Made by a program: the position numbers and the translations under genes. The notes beneath the pieces were generated by a model, which did no database searches, was not told the DNA's origin, and worked only from the letters and a program-made list of their open reading frames with translations. DNA of 64,000 nucleotides from assembly GCF_900496995.4 (NCBI RefSeq), contig NC_044009.1:35549505-35613504 (forward strand), given 5' to 3'. How positions within the stretch are numbered: position 1 is the stretch's first letter; each line of letters begins with the position of its first letter. Positions 56,301 to 64,000 of this stretch are shown here, piece by piece. The DNA comes from Aquila chrysaetos chrysaetos (taxonomy: Eukaryota > Chordata > Aves > Accipitriformes > Accipitridae).

Positions 56301-59300
56301 TGCAGCCAACCCCTCGCTGTCCCACCATGGTACCCCAAATCCTCATTACCCCCACATCCACCTACACGCTGCTGCAGCCTGGGCACCATGGGGCGAGGAG
56401 CAGCAGCCTGGCTGGCCAGGAGCAGGGTGGGCTCTGGGCTGGGGTCCCCGCACAAGGCTCCGGTGGGGGCTGGTGGGAGCAACTACCCGCTGCTGGGAGC
56501 TGCTGGACTGACATTTATTTTTAGACGTGAATTGTATAAATTAGCATTTCTCAGTGGATTAAGCAGCAGGAATTGTGTAAAATTAAATGGCAACGAATTG
56601 CATTAAAGTCCCCCGTTTTCTGGCACAAGCAGTGCCTCGAGCTGTGCCCGGGTGGCTCATGTGTAACAGCACTGGAGCTGCTGCCGCCGCCGCTCTGGAC
56701 AGGAGCGCAACCAACCTGCGGCGTGTCTGCACCACCTGGGACACAGACCTGGGGATGCGCAAGCACGGTGGCCAGGCTGTGAGGATGGGGAACTTGGGAT
56801 GGGCTGCGAGCCCCCGGGGAGATGGCTCAGGTGCTGGGCTGGGGCTGCAGGACATGGATCCAGTGAGCGGAGTGCAGTGACCCAGATGGGCACGGCTGGG
56901 CTCGGCCGAGCAGCTCACAGGCATAGGATCGGCGAGGGATGCTCCAGGCTCTCCTAGGCACCGACACCACCAGCCCCAGCCCATCCAGTCCCTCCAGGAC
57001 ACCTACCACAGCCGCAGCCGTGCCACCCTCCAGTGGGGATGACACTGTGTTGGGACCCGTATGGCACTGCCTGGCCCCAGAGCCCCTCTGTGCCCCAGCC
57101 AGGGCAGGTCCTGCAGTGCCTGGAGCCCAGTGAGCTGCTGAGGGGTCCCCGGCAAGCCCCCCACGCCCCGGGTCACACTCAGCCCTGCAGAGGGGGAGAG
57201 GCGAAATGGGGTGGGCGAATGCCAGGGGCTGAGCAGGCATCAGGTGGGGCAGGGCAGGTGAGGAGCAACGAGTCCAGCTCTGATAGAGCCTAAAAATAGG
57301 CTGAAAATGTGACATTTATTAAGTACAGTTCTGGCGGAAAGGTCAGAGAGAGTCCCTGCGTCGGGAGCGGTGCAGGTTGCAGGGGCAACGGCGGCCGAGC
57401 CTTGCTGGGAGGAGGCAGGGGCGACAGCCTGCTGCCCCCTGCCCACCCCCCCAGCCAGGACCTCTCGGAGTGCATGTGGGATGTAGCCGAGGATGCTTCC
57501 CCTGTCTCAGCACAGGGGCTTCCCCCTCCAGGGTCTGCATGGGGTGCTGGGGAGACGCCCCGCACCACCCACGTCCCGGGTAGGCGGGAGGCCCTGCCTG
57601 GAGAGCCGGGGCCGGTGCCATCTCCGAGAGGCGCTGCCAGCTGTCAGCAACCTCCCCACTCCCCCCCAACCTCCAGCCCTGGCAGGACTGGCTTCGGCAG
57701 CCACACATCACAAACAAAAGGCTTTTGACAGGGGACGCGGTTTTGAGAAAGGCACCGGGCTCTCGCCCGGCCACGAACGGAGCCTCCTGCCACAGCCGCT
57801 GCCAGCGAGCAGGCGGGATACTGCTGCCAGCCGGGGGGGGGTTCACTGCCACGCACCGCCTGCCGTACCCCCCAGACCCCTGCGCACCCCAGCTGCCCGT
57901 CCCCCCGGTCCCTAAAGCACCGCTGGGAGGGCTCTCCTTTCCCACAGTGCCCCGTGACGTGGCCAGCACCGGCCTCGGGCTGTGGCCATACCGGGGTGCC
58001 AGGCGCGGGGGCAAGGGCCGGCACGAGCCACCTGCCACAGCTGAGCCCCAGCCCCGCGGGGTCGCTTCCCAACCTCCCGCTCAACGGCACGTAAAAACCA
58101 CTATTGATTTCCCGTGCCGGCACCGCGGGCTTCGCACCCTTGGCACCGCAGCTGTGCTCGCCCAGCCGGCAGGGCTCCGCACCCGCCGCCCTCGCCGAGG
58201 CATGGGGCAGCGTGCCGGCGGGCACCGGGCAGCAGCAGGGGCTGCCCAGCCCCTCGCCCCCACGCAGAGCGAGGACTGGGGGGCTGTGGAGCACGGCACG
58301 AATCGGGGGGGTCGCAAGACGCTTTGCCGGGGCTCTGGCACGGTCCTCCGGCAGCCGACGCAGGGGGCACATTTGTCAGCCGGGCTGCAGGGGAGCCTTG
58401 CTGCGGCTCAGGGCTGTCCCCGCCGCCTGGGGAGATTTACAGCCCAGCCGGGCTTTATTACACGGAAGATGCTTACGCTGGGGATTTTTTTTTTTTTCCC
58501 CACAGTTTCTTAATTTGCTATCCCATAAAGAATGTGGATTTGTGACGTTAAATAGGGGAAGATCATTTACCACTCATGGCTCTTACTTAAAGGATCCGCA
58601 CGGGTTATTTATCGTGTGAGCACAGGCTACAAGCGGCAGCGCGAGGGGACACGCTCCAGTCTCGGCACTGCTCCTGCTCCCGAACAGGCAGCCAGCCACC
58701 GGTGACCCCACAGCTTGGCCACCCTCGTGCTGTAAAACTTCCAGCATCTGGAGGAAATCCACCTCGTGCTCAGAGGGAAGGAAGGACTCCAGCACTCCTG
58801 CAAGCACGGCTGCAGGAAAAACTCCTTCCCTTCTATGGCATCCCTGGGGATGCGACCTCTGCTCCAGGGGCTGCTCGCCATGGGCTGGGAGCCCTGGGAC
58901 CCCAGGCCATTTGACCCACGGGGATGTGCAGCAGTCTGGGAGCCCTCCATCAGTGCTGGGACATACTGTGATTCACGTATCCGCCCACTGCAGCTTGGGT
59001 ACCAGAGCTTTCTGAACATAAAGGCACACATGGGGACCCAGGACTGGGACCGATGAAGCCTGGAGGTCCCCGCTGCATGATGGCTGGGTGCAGGGCAGCC
59101 CGGGTGCTCCTGCATCGGGCCCACAGCTGGAAGGCATGGGAGCGCCCAGGCCCACACATCACAGCTGGGACTCACCCTGCCTGCCAAGCAGCTCACTCTG
59201 TGTTTCAGTCATTCCCAGGAGGCACGAGGGACCGATTCGGCTCCTGGAACGGGAGTAGGAGGCTCCAGCTGCAAACAGTGTGATGCCTCGACAAGTCCCA

Positions 59301-61850
59301 CTGCTGCCTGGCAAGGCTTTGGGACATGGTATGTGACAGAGAGAGGTCACATCTTCCCCCATCCCTCCCCACACCCACATCCTGCAGCCTTTCCTGCCCC
59401 AGGTTCACCCCTTTGCTCCATGCAAGTGAGAGGTGACAGGGATGCCCCTTTCTGCTGACAGCCCCTGATGCCTCAAAGGCCAGGCTGGAGGGCTGAGCTG
59501 TGGACGGGGCGGGGGCAGGCTGCAGGAGTCTTGGGCTCCCCTTCTTTGGGCCGTGAGCCGGGGGTCAGCTGGCACTAACCATCCTCACGCCTGAAGACTG
59601 CTCCAGTGCAGGGTGCCGGCACACCGGAGCCCAGCTGCCTGAGCATCCCCAGGGCAGACCCGTAAGCAGCTGAGGCAGGCAGGTCAGCTAGTCCTGCACG
59701 GCCACCCGCTGAGAAACCGGGTCCCGGTGACTGTCCTGGCAGTCACCCTCTGCTGCCACGCAGCACGGCGCACACCACACACCATGTCCACGCTGCGGGA
59801 AGCTTGTACCCAGCTCCATTCGCCTGAGCTCTACCCTGCCAGCCTCGCAGCGCAGCTCAGCACACGTCAAATCCCATTGCCATGCCGTGCCACTGCCCGG
59901 CACAAGGCTGGGCTCGCTGCCTCCCCCACAAGCCAAAGCTGTGCAGGCTCCCCCAGGAGGACCCCGGGGCTGGACCCAGCGTGGCTGAGCCACGTGCAGG
60001 ACTGTCCAGCACCAAAGCTCCCTGCTCCCAGCCCTGCTGAACCGCACTTCTCCCCGGCAAACTCAGGCAGCTGGCGTAAAGCAGGCACAAAGCCCAGCAA
60101 AACCCCAGGAGGAGTGGGGTTGCCCCCCCACTGCCCCCTGCTCCTTCCCACTCCGTTGCAGTGCCCCATGCTAGCCCCCCGCCCAGGGCAGCCCCCCCTC
60201 CGAAACGATGCTTTCCCAGGGACAGCATCACCCTGCGCGGCGAGCAGGCATTGTATCGATGGGCACAAAGTGAAACAGGACATGCTGCATCAGCCATTTC
60301 TAGCCCCACGGAGCCTTCTCTACTCCCCCCCCAGCATCCCGCACAGCCCATGGCATCGCATCCCCCTCCCCAGCGCAGAGCAGGCTCCGGCTGGCAGCAC
60401 TGCTCCTGGGAGCGCATCAAGCCAGCCGAGCAGTAGCCCCTGGCAGCCGTAGGAGAGAGGCGGCTCATTTCCAGAGTCATTACGGTCTGAAAAGGGTCCC
60501 ATCAGGTATTCCGCCCGTTCAGCACATTTATTTTCCCAAACCACAGCGAGGATTTGTGATTCCAGGCTCAATATTAGTAAGAGCTGCACGCTGGAGGCAC
60601 CCGGCCGGGAGCTCGCTGCCTGGGCAGGCAGGGAGCTGCTGGCGAGGAGGCCCTGACGGCAAGCCCCGGGCAGCGAGCGGGCAGCCCCCGGCAGCCCCCC
60701 GCTCGCCCAGCTGTGGCCGTGCCTCCAGAGTGGAGCCGCTCGGCATGTGTGCGTGCACACATGTGCGTGTGCAATGCTGGCAGCCTCCGGATTCACACAC
60801 ATCCCAGCGCCAACCCCCCCAAACGCAGGAAGGCTCCCCTGCGTGCAGAGGGGTCTCTGCCCGTTCCTCCGGCCACTCTTGCTGTGCAAAGCACCCTGTG
60901 ACAGAGCACTTCAACCCAGGGGGAAGCCCAGGCTGGAGCAGGGCTCTACACCACGGCTTTCCCCCTGCCCACTGCACACCCACCCTGGGGACCGCCGAAC
61001 CCCGCTCCCCCCCAGCTCTGGCTCCTGCCTGCGAGCCTCTCCGGCACGGACCTGCTGGCAGCCCGGTTCTGCGGTGCAGAGCCCTACCAAGAGCTCCCAT
61101 GCAGGATCCTCTCTCTCTCTCCGTGTGAAACTTGGAGGGAAACTCAAACAGAGAGAGATGCAAACTTCAGCAGCCGGAGCGAGCCAGGAGCCCTGCTCTG
61201 GCAAGGCACGGCCAGGTGGGTGCCCCCCATGCCAGCTGGGGCCCCCAGGGAAGCTGAGCCAGGCGTGCACTCACCACAGTGAAATCGCGGGATGAGCAGT
61301 TCTCGCCGCTGAAGTTGCAGCTCTTGAGCATGTCGTCAAGCTGGTGGCCGGTGCGGTTGACGATGTCAGCCATGTCGGGGTCGGGGTAGAGGAGGTCTGT
61401 GGCCTTGTGGCCGTCCCGGTCCTTGGGGGGCAGCCCGGTCATGTTGGCCAAGTGGAAGATGTCAGCGTCGGTGAGCGCCGAATGGCGGTAGCGGTTGATG
61501 TTGCAGATGGTGATGGCGGGGAAGACCATCTCGCGGATGGCCTCCTCGTCCAGGGCCATGACGTGGGGGTGCTCCAGGTAGAGCAGCGCCGACTTGGCCG
61601 CCTGGTAGAGGAAGAAGGCGAGCGAGGCCAGGAAGGCGAACGCCCAGAGGGTCTGGCGAACGCCCAGCCGCCCCGACCGGCAGATGTGTCCCAGGCCGTG
61701 CAGCGTGCTGGCGCTGGCGAAGGCGGCCAGGTCCCGGGAGCGGGGCCGGGCGGGCTCCTCGATCAGGCTCTCCTTATCCCCTTCTTCTTTCTCCTTCTGC
61801 TTCTCATCCTCCTCGGCAAATTTGATTTTACACACGATCTCAATCGGCAT
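34344..61850 (-). CDS. ASIC4: Acid-sensing ion channel subunit 4, canonical form, complete
   Basis: ASIC4 belongs to the DEG/ENaC family; mammalian ASIC4 forms no proton-gated current alone and modulates other ASICs. Ten coding exons on the minus strand (61275-61850, 37342-37486, 37013-37140, 36762-36921, 36291-36347, 36033-36186, 35549-35640, 35151-35230, 34704-34808, 34344-34463) give 538 residues (human 539). Exon 1 carries [15 protein letters not shown], the His-Gly motif (STLHGLGHI), TM1 and the post-TM1 [10 protein letters not shown]. Later exons encode the Cys-rich extracellular domain, TM2 with the GAS filter ([15 protein letters not shown]) and a tail ending GVFEDFAC. Sequons include NMT, NRT and NFS. 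Intron 1 is 23.8 kb. [17 protein letters not shown] and [16 protein letters not shown] identify ASIC4 rather than ASIC1-3. Confidence 0.96.
34704..34808 (-). CDS. ASIC4: ASIC4 exon 9
   Basis: 105 nt, [16 protein letters not shown] to GLEELKDQ, the basic cytosolic segment after TM2. Confidence 0.95.
35151..35230 (-). CDS. ASIC4: ASIC4 exon 8 (TM2 and filter)
   Basis: 80 nt, [16 protein letters not shown] to LDYVYE. It holds the Gly-Ala-Ser selectivity-filter motif of ASICs. Confidence 0.97.
35549..35640 (-). CDS. ASIC4: ASIC4 exon 7
   Basis: 92 nt, [18 protein letters not shown] to AYDIAGLLG, leading into TM2. Confidence 0.96.
36033..36186 (-). CDS. ASIC4: ASIC4 exon 6
   Basis: 154 nt, [13 protein letters not shown] to KYNKNETYI, with [20 protein letters not shown]. 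Confidence 0.96.
36291..36347 (-). CDS. ASIC4: ASIC4 exon 5
   Basis: 57 nt, [18 protein letters not shown], with one sequon (NES). Confidence 0.95.
36762..36921 (-). CDS. ASIC4: ASIC4 exon 4
   Basis: 160 nt, [13 protein letters not shown] to [10 protein letters not shown], part of the Cys-rich thumb and palm. Confidence 0.96.
37013..37140 (-). CDS. ASIC4: ASIC4 exon 3
   Basis: 128 nt, [16 protein letters not shown] to FVSCQEQR, including [16 protein letters not shown]. Confidence 0.96.
37342..37486 (-). CDS. ASIC4: ASIC4 exon 2
   Basis: 145 nt, [12 protein letters not shown] to [10 protein letters not shown], accepting from either first exon in phase 0. The conserved YGKCYTFN marks the start of the shared extracellular part. 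Confidence 0.96.
37752..38348 (-). CDS. ASIC4: ASIC4 alternative first exon (exon 1b)
   Basis: 597 nt, 199 codons, from [12 protein letters not shown] to CGPQHFDP, ending in phase 0 at GTGAGAC only 265 bp before exon 2 ([12 protein letters not shown]). It has TM1 ([17 protein letters not shown]), [21 protein letters not shown] and [18 protein letters not shown], all typical of ASIC first exons and closer to ASIC1a/2a/3 than to the canonical ASIC4 exon. Sequons are NRS and NYS. The ATG has G at -3. Spliced to the shared exons it would give 545 residues. The N-terminal His-Gly motif reads Pro-Gly (RIPGLHYMC). A leftover of a lost tandem ASIC gene is the alternative, but no second exon set is present. 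Confidence 0.85.
39600..40520 (-). promoter_or_regulatory. CpG-rich block upstream of ASIC4 exon 1b
   Basis: A dense CpG/GC-box region about 1.3-2.2 kb upstream of exon 1b on the minus strand, including (CCCGG)6 and a G17 run. It is the best candidate for a second ASIC4 promoter; no TATA box is seen. Confidence 0.45.
39936..39965 (+). repeat. (CCCGG)6 pentamer repeat
   Basis: Six perfect CCCGG units in the CpG-rich block. Confidence 0.9.
43935..44105 (-). mobile_element. Old CR1-type LINE fragment
   Basis: The segment from 'tctcatttccaacctaaat' through 'agcattgtcccttagc' to 'atgtatttataaacagcaat' matches the layout of the reverse complement of CR1 3' regions (TTCCAACCTAAA, TTGTCC, then a CAATC-type tract before CCTC). 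It is heavily diverged and without coding potential. Confidence 0.6.
47755..47985. promoter_or_regulatory. Candidate enhancer island in ASIC4 intron
   Basis: An AT-richer island in GC-rich DNA. It contains two TCF/LEF-like words in tandem (CTTTGATCTTTGAT, 47806-47819), a perfect POU octamer ATTTGCAT (47825-47832), a RUNX word TGTGGTTA (47875-47882) and TAAT-core homeodomain words. Function is inferred only. Confidence 0.35.
48132..48173 (+). repeat. 16-bp tandem repeat, 2.6 copies
   Basis: GTATCCCCATATCCCT repeated perfectly, with a partial third copy. Confidence 0.9.
48361..48408 (+). repeat. (GGGAT)n microsatellite
   Basis: About 9.6 perfect GGGAT units. A degenerate relative lies at 50063-50195. 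Confidence 0.95.
50063..50195 (+). repeat. Degenerate GGGATGGA/GGAATGGA repeat
   Basis: Irregular GGGAT, GAGAT and GGAAT units over about 130 bp, an older version of the 48361 repeat. Confidence 0.8.
50675..50745. promoter_or_regulatory. AT-rich island with POU octamer
   Basis: ATAATTAATACTTGC is followed by a perfect ATTTGCAT (50716-50723) within GC-rich intron DNA. A cluster of TAATT/ATTAG words lies 300 bp upstream (50345-50395). Confidence 0.3.
53575..53890. promoter_or_regulatory. Candidate enhancer with SOX-dimer and MEF2-like words
   Basis: A 300-bp AT-rich island. ACAATTATTGT (53617-53627) is an inverted pair of SOX half-sites, and CTATAAATAA (53773-53782) fits a MEF2 or TATA-like word. 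There is no ORF or repeat homology. Confidence 0.35.
55320..55465. promoter_or_regulatory. AT-rich homeodomain-word island
   Basis: About 145 bp with repeated TTAAAT, TTCATTAAAT and AATTATGA words, flanked by more than 70 percent GC DNA by eye. No repeat family is recognised. Confidence 0.3.
56505..56615. promoter_or_regulatory. AT-rich island
   Basis: About 110 bp with ATAAATTAGCATTTC, TGGATTAAGC and GCATTAAAG words in GC-rich intron DNA. Confidence 0.3.
58480..58620. promoter_or_regulatory. AT-rich island with T13 run
   Basis: A T13 run is followed by TTCTTAATTTGC, TGTGACGTTAAAT and TTATTTATCGTG words. No coding potential is seen. Confidence 0.25.
61275..61850 (-). CDS. ASIC4: ASIC4 exon 1 (canonical first exon)
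   Basis: 576 nt, 192 codons, from [11 protein letters not shown] to SSRDFTV, ending in phase 0 at GTGAGTG. It contains the charged N-tail, LHG motif, TM1 ([15 protein letters not shown]) and three sequons. The ATG context is weak (C at -3), but no upstream in-frame ATG exists. Confidence 0.96.
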
Positions 61851-62089
61851 CTGCCCCGCGCGGCCGGCGTGCCCAGCCAGCGAGCTGCCCCCCGGCACGG
61901 GCACCGGCCGAGAGCCCGGCCAGGCGCTGGGAGGGGGCTCGGGTCCCCCCCAAGCCCCAGCACGGCGCCGGGAGGGCCGAGCCGTCTCGGGAGGGAAGCG
62001 CAGCCCCTCTCAGCAGCTCCGAGCCGCCGCTTCCCTCTTGTCTCACTAGTCGATCGTCTCCTTGTGCCTTCGCTTATCAGCACAAATAC

Positions 62090-62165
62090 AGCTGTCAAAA
62101 ACCCCTCTCTCTCCTCTCCCTCGCTCTGTCTCTCTGCCTCTCTCCTTCGCTCCTCTCTGGTTAAG
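62090..62165 (-). repeat. CT/GA-rich low-complexity tract upstream of ASIC4 ATG
   Basis: A run of CTCTCTC-type sequence on plus, hence GAGAG on the ASIC4 sense strand, about 240-315 bp upstream of the canonical ATG. It probably lies in the 5' UTR or core promoter. Confidence 0.7.
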
Positions 62166-62408
62166 ACCCCAGCAGATACAGGCAGCATTTAGGCATCATG
62201 TGCTAATAAAATCCAGGGAATACTTAATAATTCAAGACATGTCAACATTATTTCATCGTCAAATAAAGAGCGAGCGCCAGAGAAAAGAGGCAGCGTGAAG
62301 GGCCCCGGCGCCTCCGGGGCAGGGAGCCGCGCTGTGCCCTCTCCCCAGCCCCGGCTCCCAAGTGCTGCCGGAGCCACTTGTTTGAATGGCTCGGGAGCTG
62401 CCGGGGCC

Positions 62409-62573
62409 GTACCGAGCCGTGCCGTGCCGTGCCGAGCGGAACGGAGCCGCGCCGAGCCGCGCCGTGCGATGCCGAGCCGCGCCGCTCTGCTCCGCGCCCC
62501 GCCGTGCGATGCTGAGCCGAGCCGAGCCGAGCCGAGCCGAGCCGTGCCGTGCCGTGCCGTGCCGAAGCGGGCG
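62409..62573 (+). repeat. Degenerate GCCGT/GAGCC pentamer repeat
   Basis: Interleaved GCCGT, GCCGA and GCGCC units over about 165 bp. They include perfect GCCGA runs and four consecutive GCCGT units at the end. Confidence 0.88.
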
Positions 62574-62590
62574 GGGCACGGAGCCTGCCC

Positions 62591-62591
62591 C

Positions 62592-62646
<55 letters not shown>
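62591..62646 (+). repeat. (CCG)n trinucleotide repeat, about 18 units
   Basis: An uninterrupted CCG run inside the presumed ASIC4 promoter CpG island. It is CGG in the ASIC4 transcript sense. Confidence 0.95.
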
Positions 62647-63009
62647 GCTGGCCGCCTCGCCCCGCCGTGCCCCGCCGGCCCGTGCGCCCCGGGGCAGAGC
62701 GCGGCTCGGCTCGGCGCGGCGCGGCGCGGCTCGGCGGGGGCGGGCAGCCTGCGGGCAGCTCGCCCGGCGGCCCCCTCCTGCTCGCCCGCCTGCGGACTCC
62801 TCCTGCCTCGGCGGCTCCCTGGCCGTTAACCGCCTCCCTGCCACGGCCCGCCGCGCCCTAAGTCGGCGGGCGCCGAGCCCCGTCGGTCGCGGTCGCGGTC
62901 CCGGTGCCGGTCCCGGCCCCGGCCCCGCCGAGACCCGGCCGACAAGCCGCCGCCGGAGCGGGGCTGAAGACGGGGCGCCGGGGGTGCATGGGGGGCCCCG
63001 TGCTCCCTC

Positions 63010-64000
63010 GGTGCCCCGGAGCCGGGAGGGCGGCAGCACCGCCAGCCACCCCTCCGTGTCCGCCGCCCCCTTCCCCGCTGCGCTTGCTGTGCGCCCGGGC
63101 TGGGCTCCCCCAGCTTCTTCATTTCTGCCCCCCACCCCGCTTTGTGCTGCGCGCTGGGCTCCGCGTTTCCCCACGGCAGCGCGCGAGAAGTGGGGGTCAC
63201 CGCAGGCAGTGACCGGCTCTGATAGAAAGGCTGAGCCGGGGTCACCCTCACCCTCTCCTGCCCTGCTGAGCCCCTGCCCCTCCTCGGGTCTGGCTCTGCT
63301 CCCTCCACGGCACGCTCGCACCCACCCCTGTGCACAGCCCCACGCCGGACTCGGCTCCCGTGGCAGCACTGGGGGAAGCAGGGTGTCCTCCTGCCCCATC
63401 CTGCCCACAGCAGCGGGGCTCTGCCTTCATTGCTCAGCGGGATCAGAGCTGTGATGAGGTTATGGGTTCACCCTGCGGCACCGACCACAGAGCCACTCGC
63501 CGCCTGGATCTGGCCGCTCCCCACGCACAGCACCTTCTGCCAGCAAGTCATGATCTCTCCCAGCTCCCTGCCTCAGTTTCCCCAGCTGGTGACAGAGGGT
63601 TAGCGATGCTAGAAAGGCCGAGCCCGACCCCTCACCCACAAGTCAAGCAACCCTCTGCGACCCTGCCCAGTGGCACAGTGGTGGGGGAAACACCAGCTCC
63701 CTGCCTCCAGAACAAGCCCAGCACCAGGCACCCCCCCTACCTCCCCCCGGAGATGTGGCTCTGCTGGGGAGGTGCGTGCCTGGCTGGGAAGCCGGGGTCC
63801 CTGGAGGACAAGTGATGAGACAGCCGCCCATGAGCTCGACAAGAGGCCTCGCCTCTCCCCGGGGACTGCGCCGCAGGTCAGCGTGACCTTCACTGTGCTG
63901 CCGATGCCAACGGCAAAGCTTTCCCCAGTCGTCCGGCAAGCGCACACACATCTTCAATCTTCCCATCGATCTGTGCATGGCACACATGTTCCTGCCTCTG
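63010..64000. other. Upstream flank, no gene recognised
   Basis: GC-rich DNA beyond the ASIC4 CpG island. No exon of the expected neighbour (GMPPA in mammals) can be seen before the window ends. Confidence 0.5.

Larger units (their letters stand above)
38349..61274 (-). other. ASIC4: Large ASIC4 intron 1 (upstream part)
   Basis: 23 kb between the two first exons with no further coding exon that I can support; in particular there is no other YGKCY-type exon 2. It holds a CpG-rich block, CR1 remnants, several short tandem repeats and a series of AT-rich islands listed separately. Confidence 0.75.
62300..63010 (-). promoter_or_regulatory. ASIC4: CpG island, presumed ASIC4 promoter
   Basis: An extremely CpG-dense block 450-1,160 bp upstream of the canonical ATG, containing the GCCGT/GAGCC pentamer repeat and (CCG)n. 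This is where the main ASIC4 transcript most likely starts. Confidence 0.6.

Noticed and set aside
38349-61274. A complete second ASIC gene between the two first exons
   Set aside because: No YGKCY exon, Cys-rich exons or GAS filter exon is present in this interval, so the two first exons must share the single downstream set.
62248-63408. A 386-codon minus frame upstream of ASIC4 with polyalanine
   Set aside because: The polyalanine is the (CCG)n repeat read in another frame; the rest is Arg/Ala-rich, as any CpG-island frame would be.

Overview
This is vertebrate genomic DNA, most likely from a bird. The coding sequence is carried in spliced exons with GT-AG junctions, and many introns are only about 100 bp. 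Local GC is very high, with CpG islands. The recognisable interspersed repeats are old CR1-type LINE fragments, and I see no mammalian SINEs. The proteins and gene order match the OBSL1-TMEM198-CHPF-ASIC4 block known from human 2q35, read in the opposite direction.

Layout. (1) 1-12260, plus strand: the 3' part of OBSL1, giving 19 consecutive immunoglobulin domains over 22 exons, a short terminal exon and an ATTAAA signal. (2) 12410-15589, minus strand: all of TMEM198 (4 coding exons, 358 residues), tail-to-tail with OBSL1. (3) 15.6-20.9 kb: non-coding DNA with an old CR1 fragment, a CATGG-type repeat and two CpG islands; these are the likely TMEM198 promoter (with a perfect CRE) and the CHPF promoter. 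(4) 20951-26230, plus strand: all of CHPF (4 exons, 773 residues). (5) 26.2-32.2 kb: a convergent intergenic interval with one unidentified 3'-terminal exon on the minus strand (30.60-30.94 kb). (6) 32.25-61.85 kb, minus strand: ASIC4. Ten coding exons give a 538-residue product; exon 1 lies 23.8 kb upstream of exon 2, with a CpG-rich, (CCG)n-bearing presumed promoter at 62.3-63.0 kb.

The main discovery candidate is a second first exon for ASIC4 at 37752-38348. It carries its own ATG, TM1, post-TM1 FPAVTLCN motif and extracellular start, and it joins exon 2 in the same phase as the canonical first exon. This is the architecture known for ASIC1a/1b and ASIC2a/2b. In this exon the His of the N-terminal His-Gly motif aligns with Pro. 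A second notable signal is in OBSL1: two Ig exons 2.5 kb apart are almost base-for-base identical although the introns around them are unrelated, which points to gene conversion. The large ASIC4 intron also holds several AT-rich islands with dense homeodomain, POU, SOX or TCF-like words in otherwise GC-rich DNA; they are candidate enhancers.

The genes do not form one pathway. OBSL1 is a cytoskeletal adaptor, TMEM198 a membrane protein linked to Wnt/LRP6 signalling, CHPF a Golgi chondroitin-synthesis subunit, and ASIC4 a modulatory acid-sensing-channel subunit.
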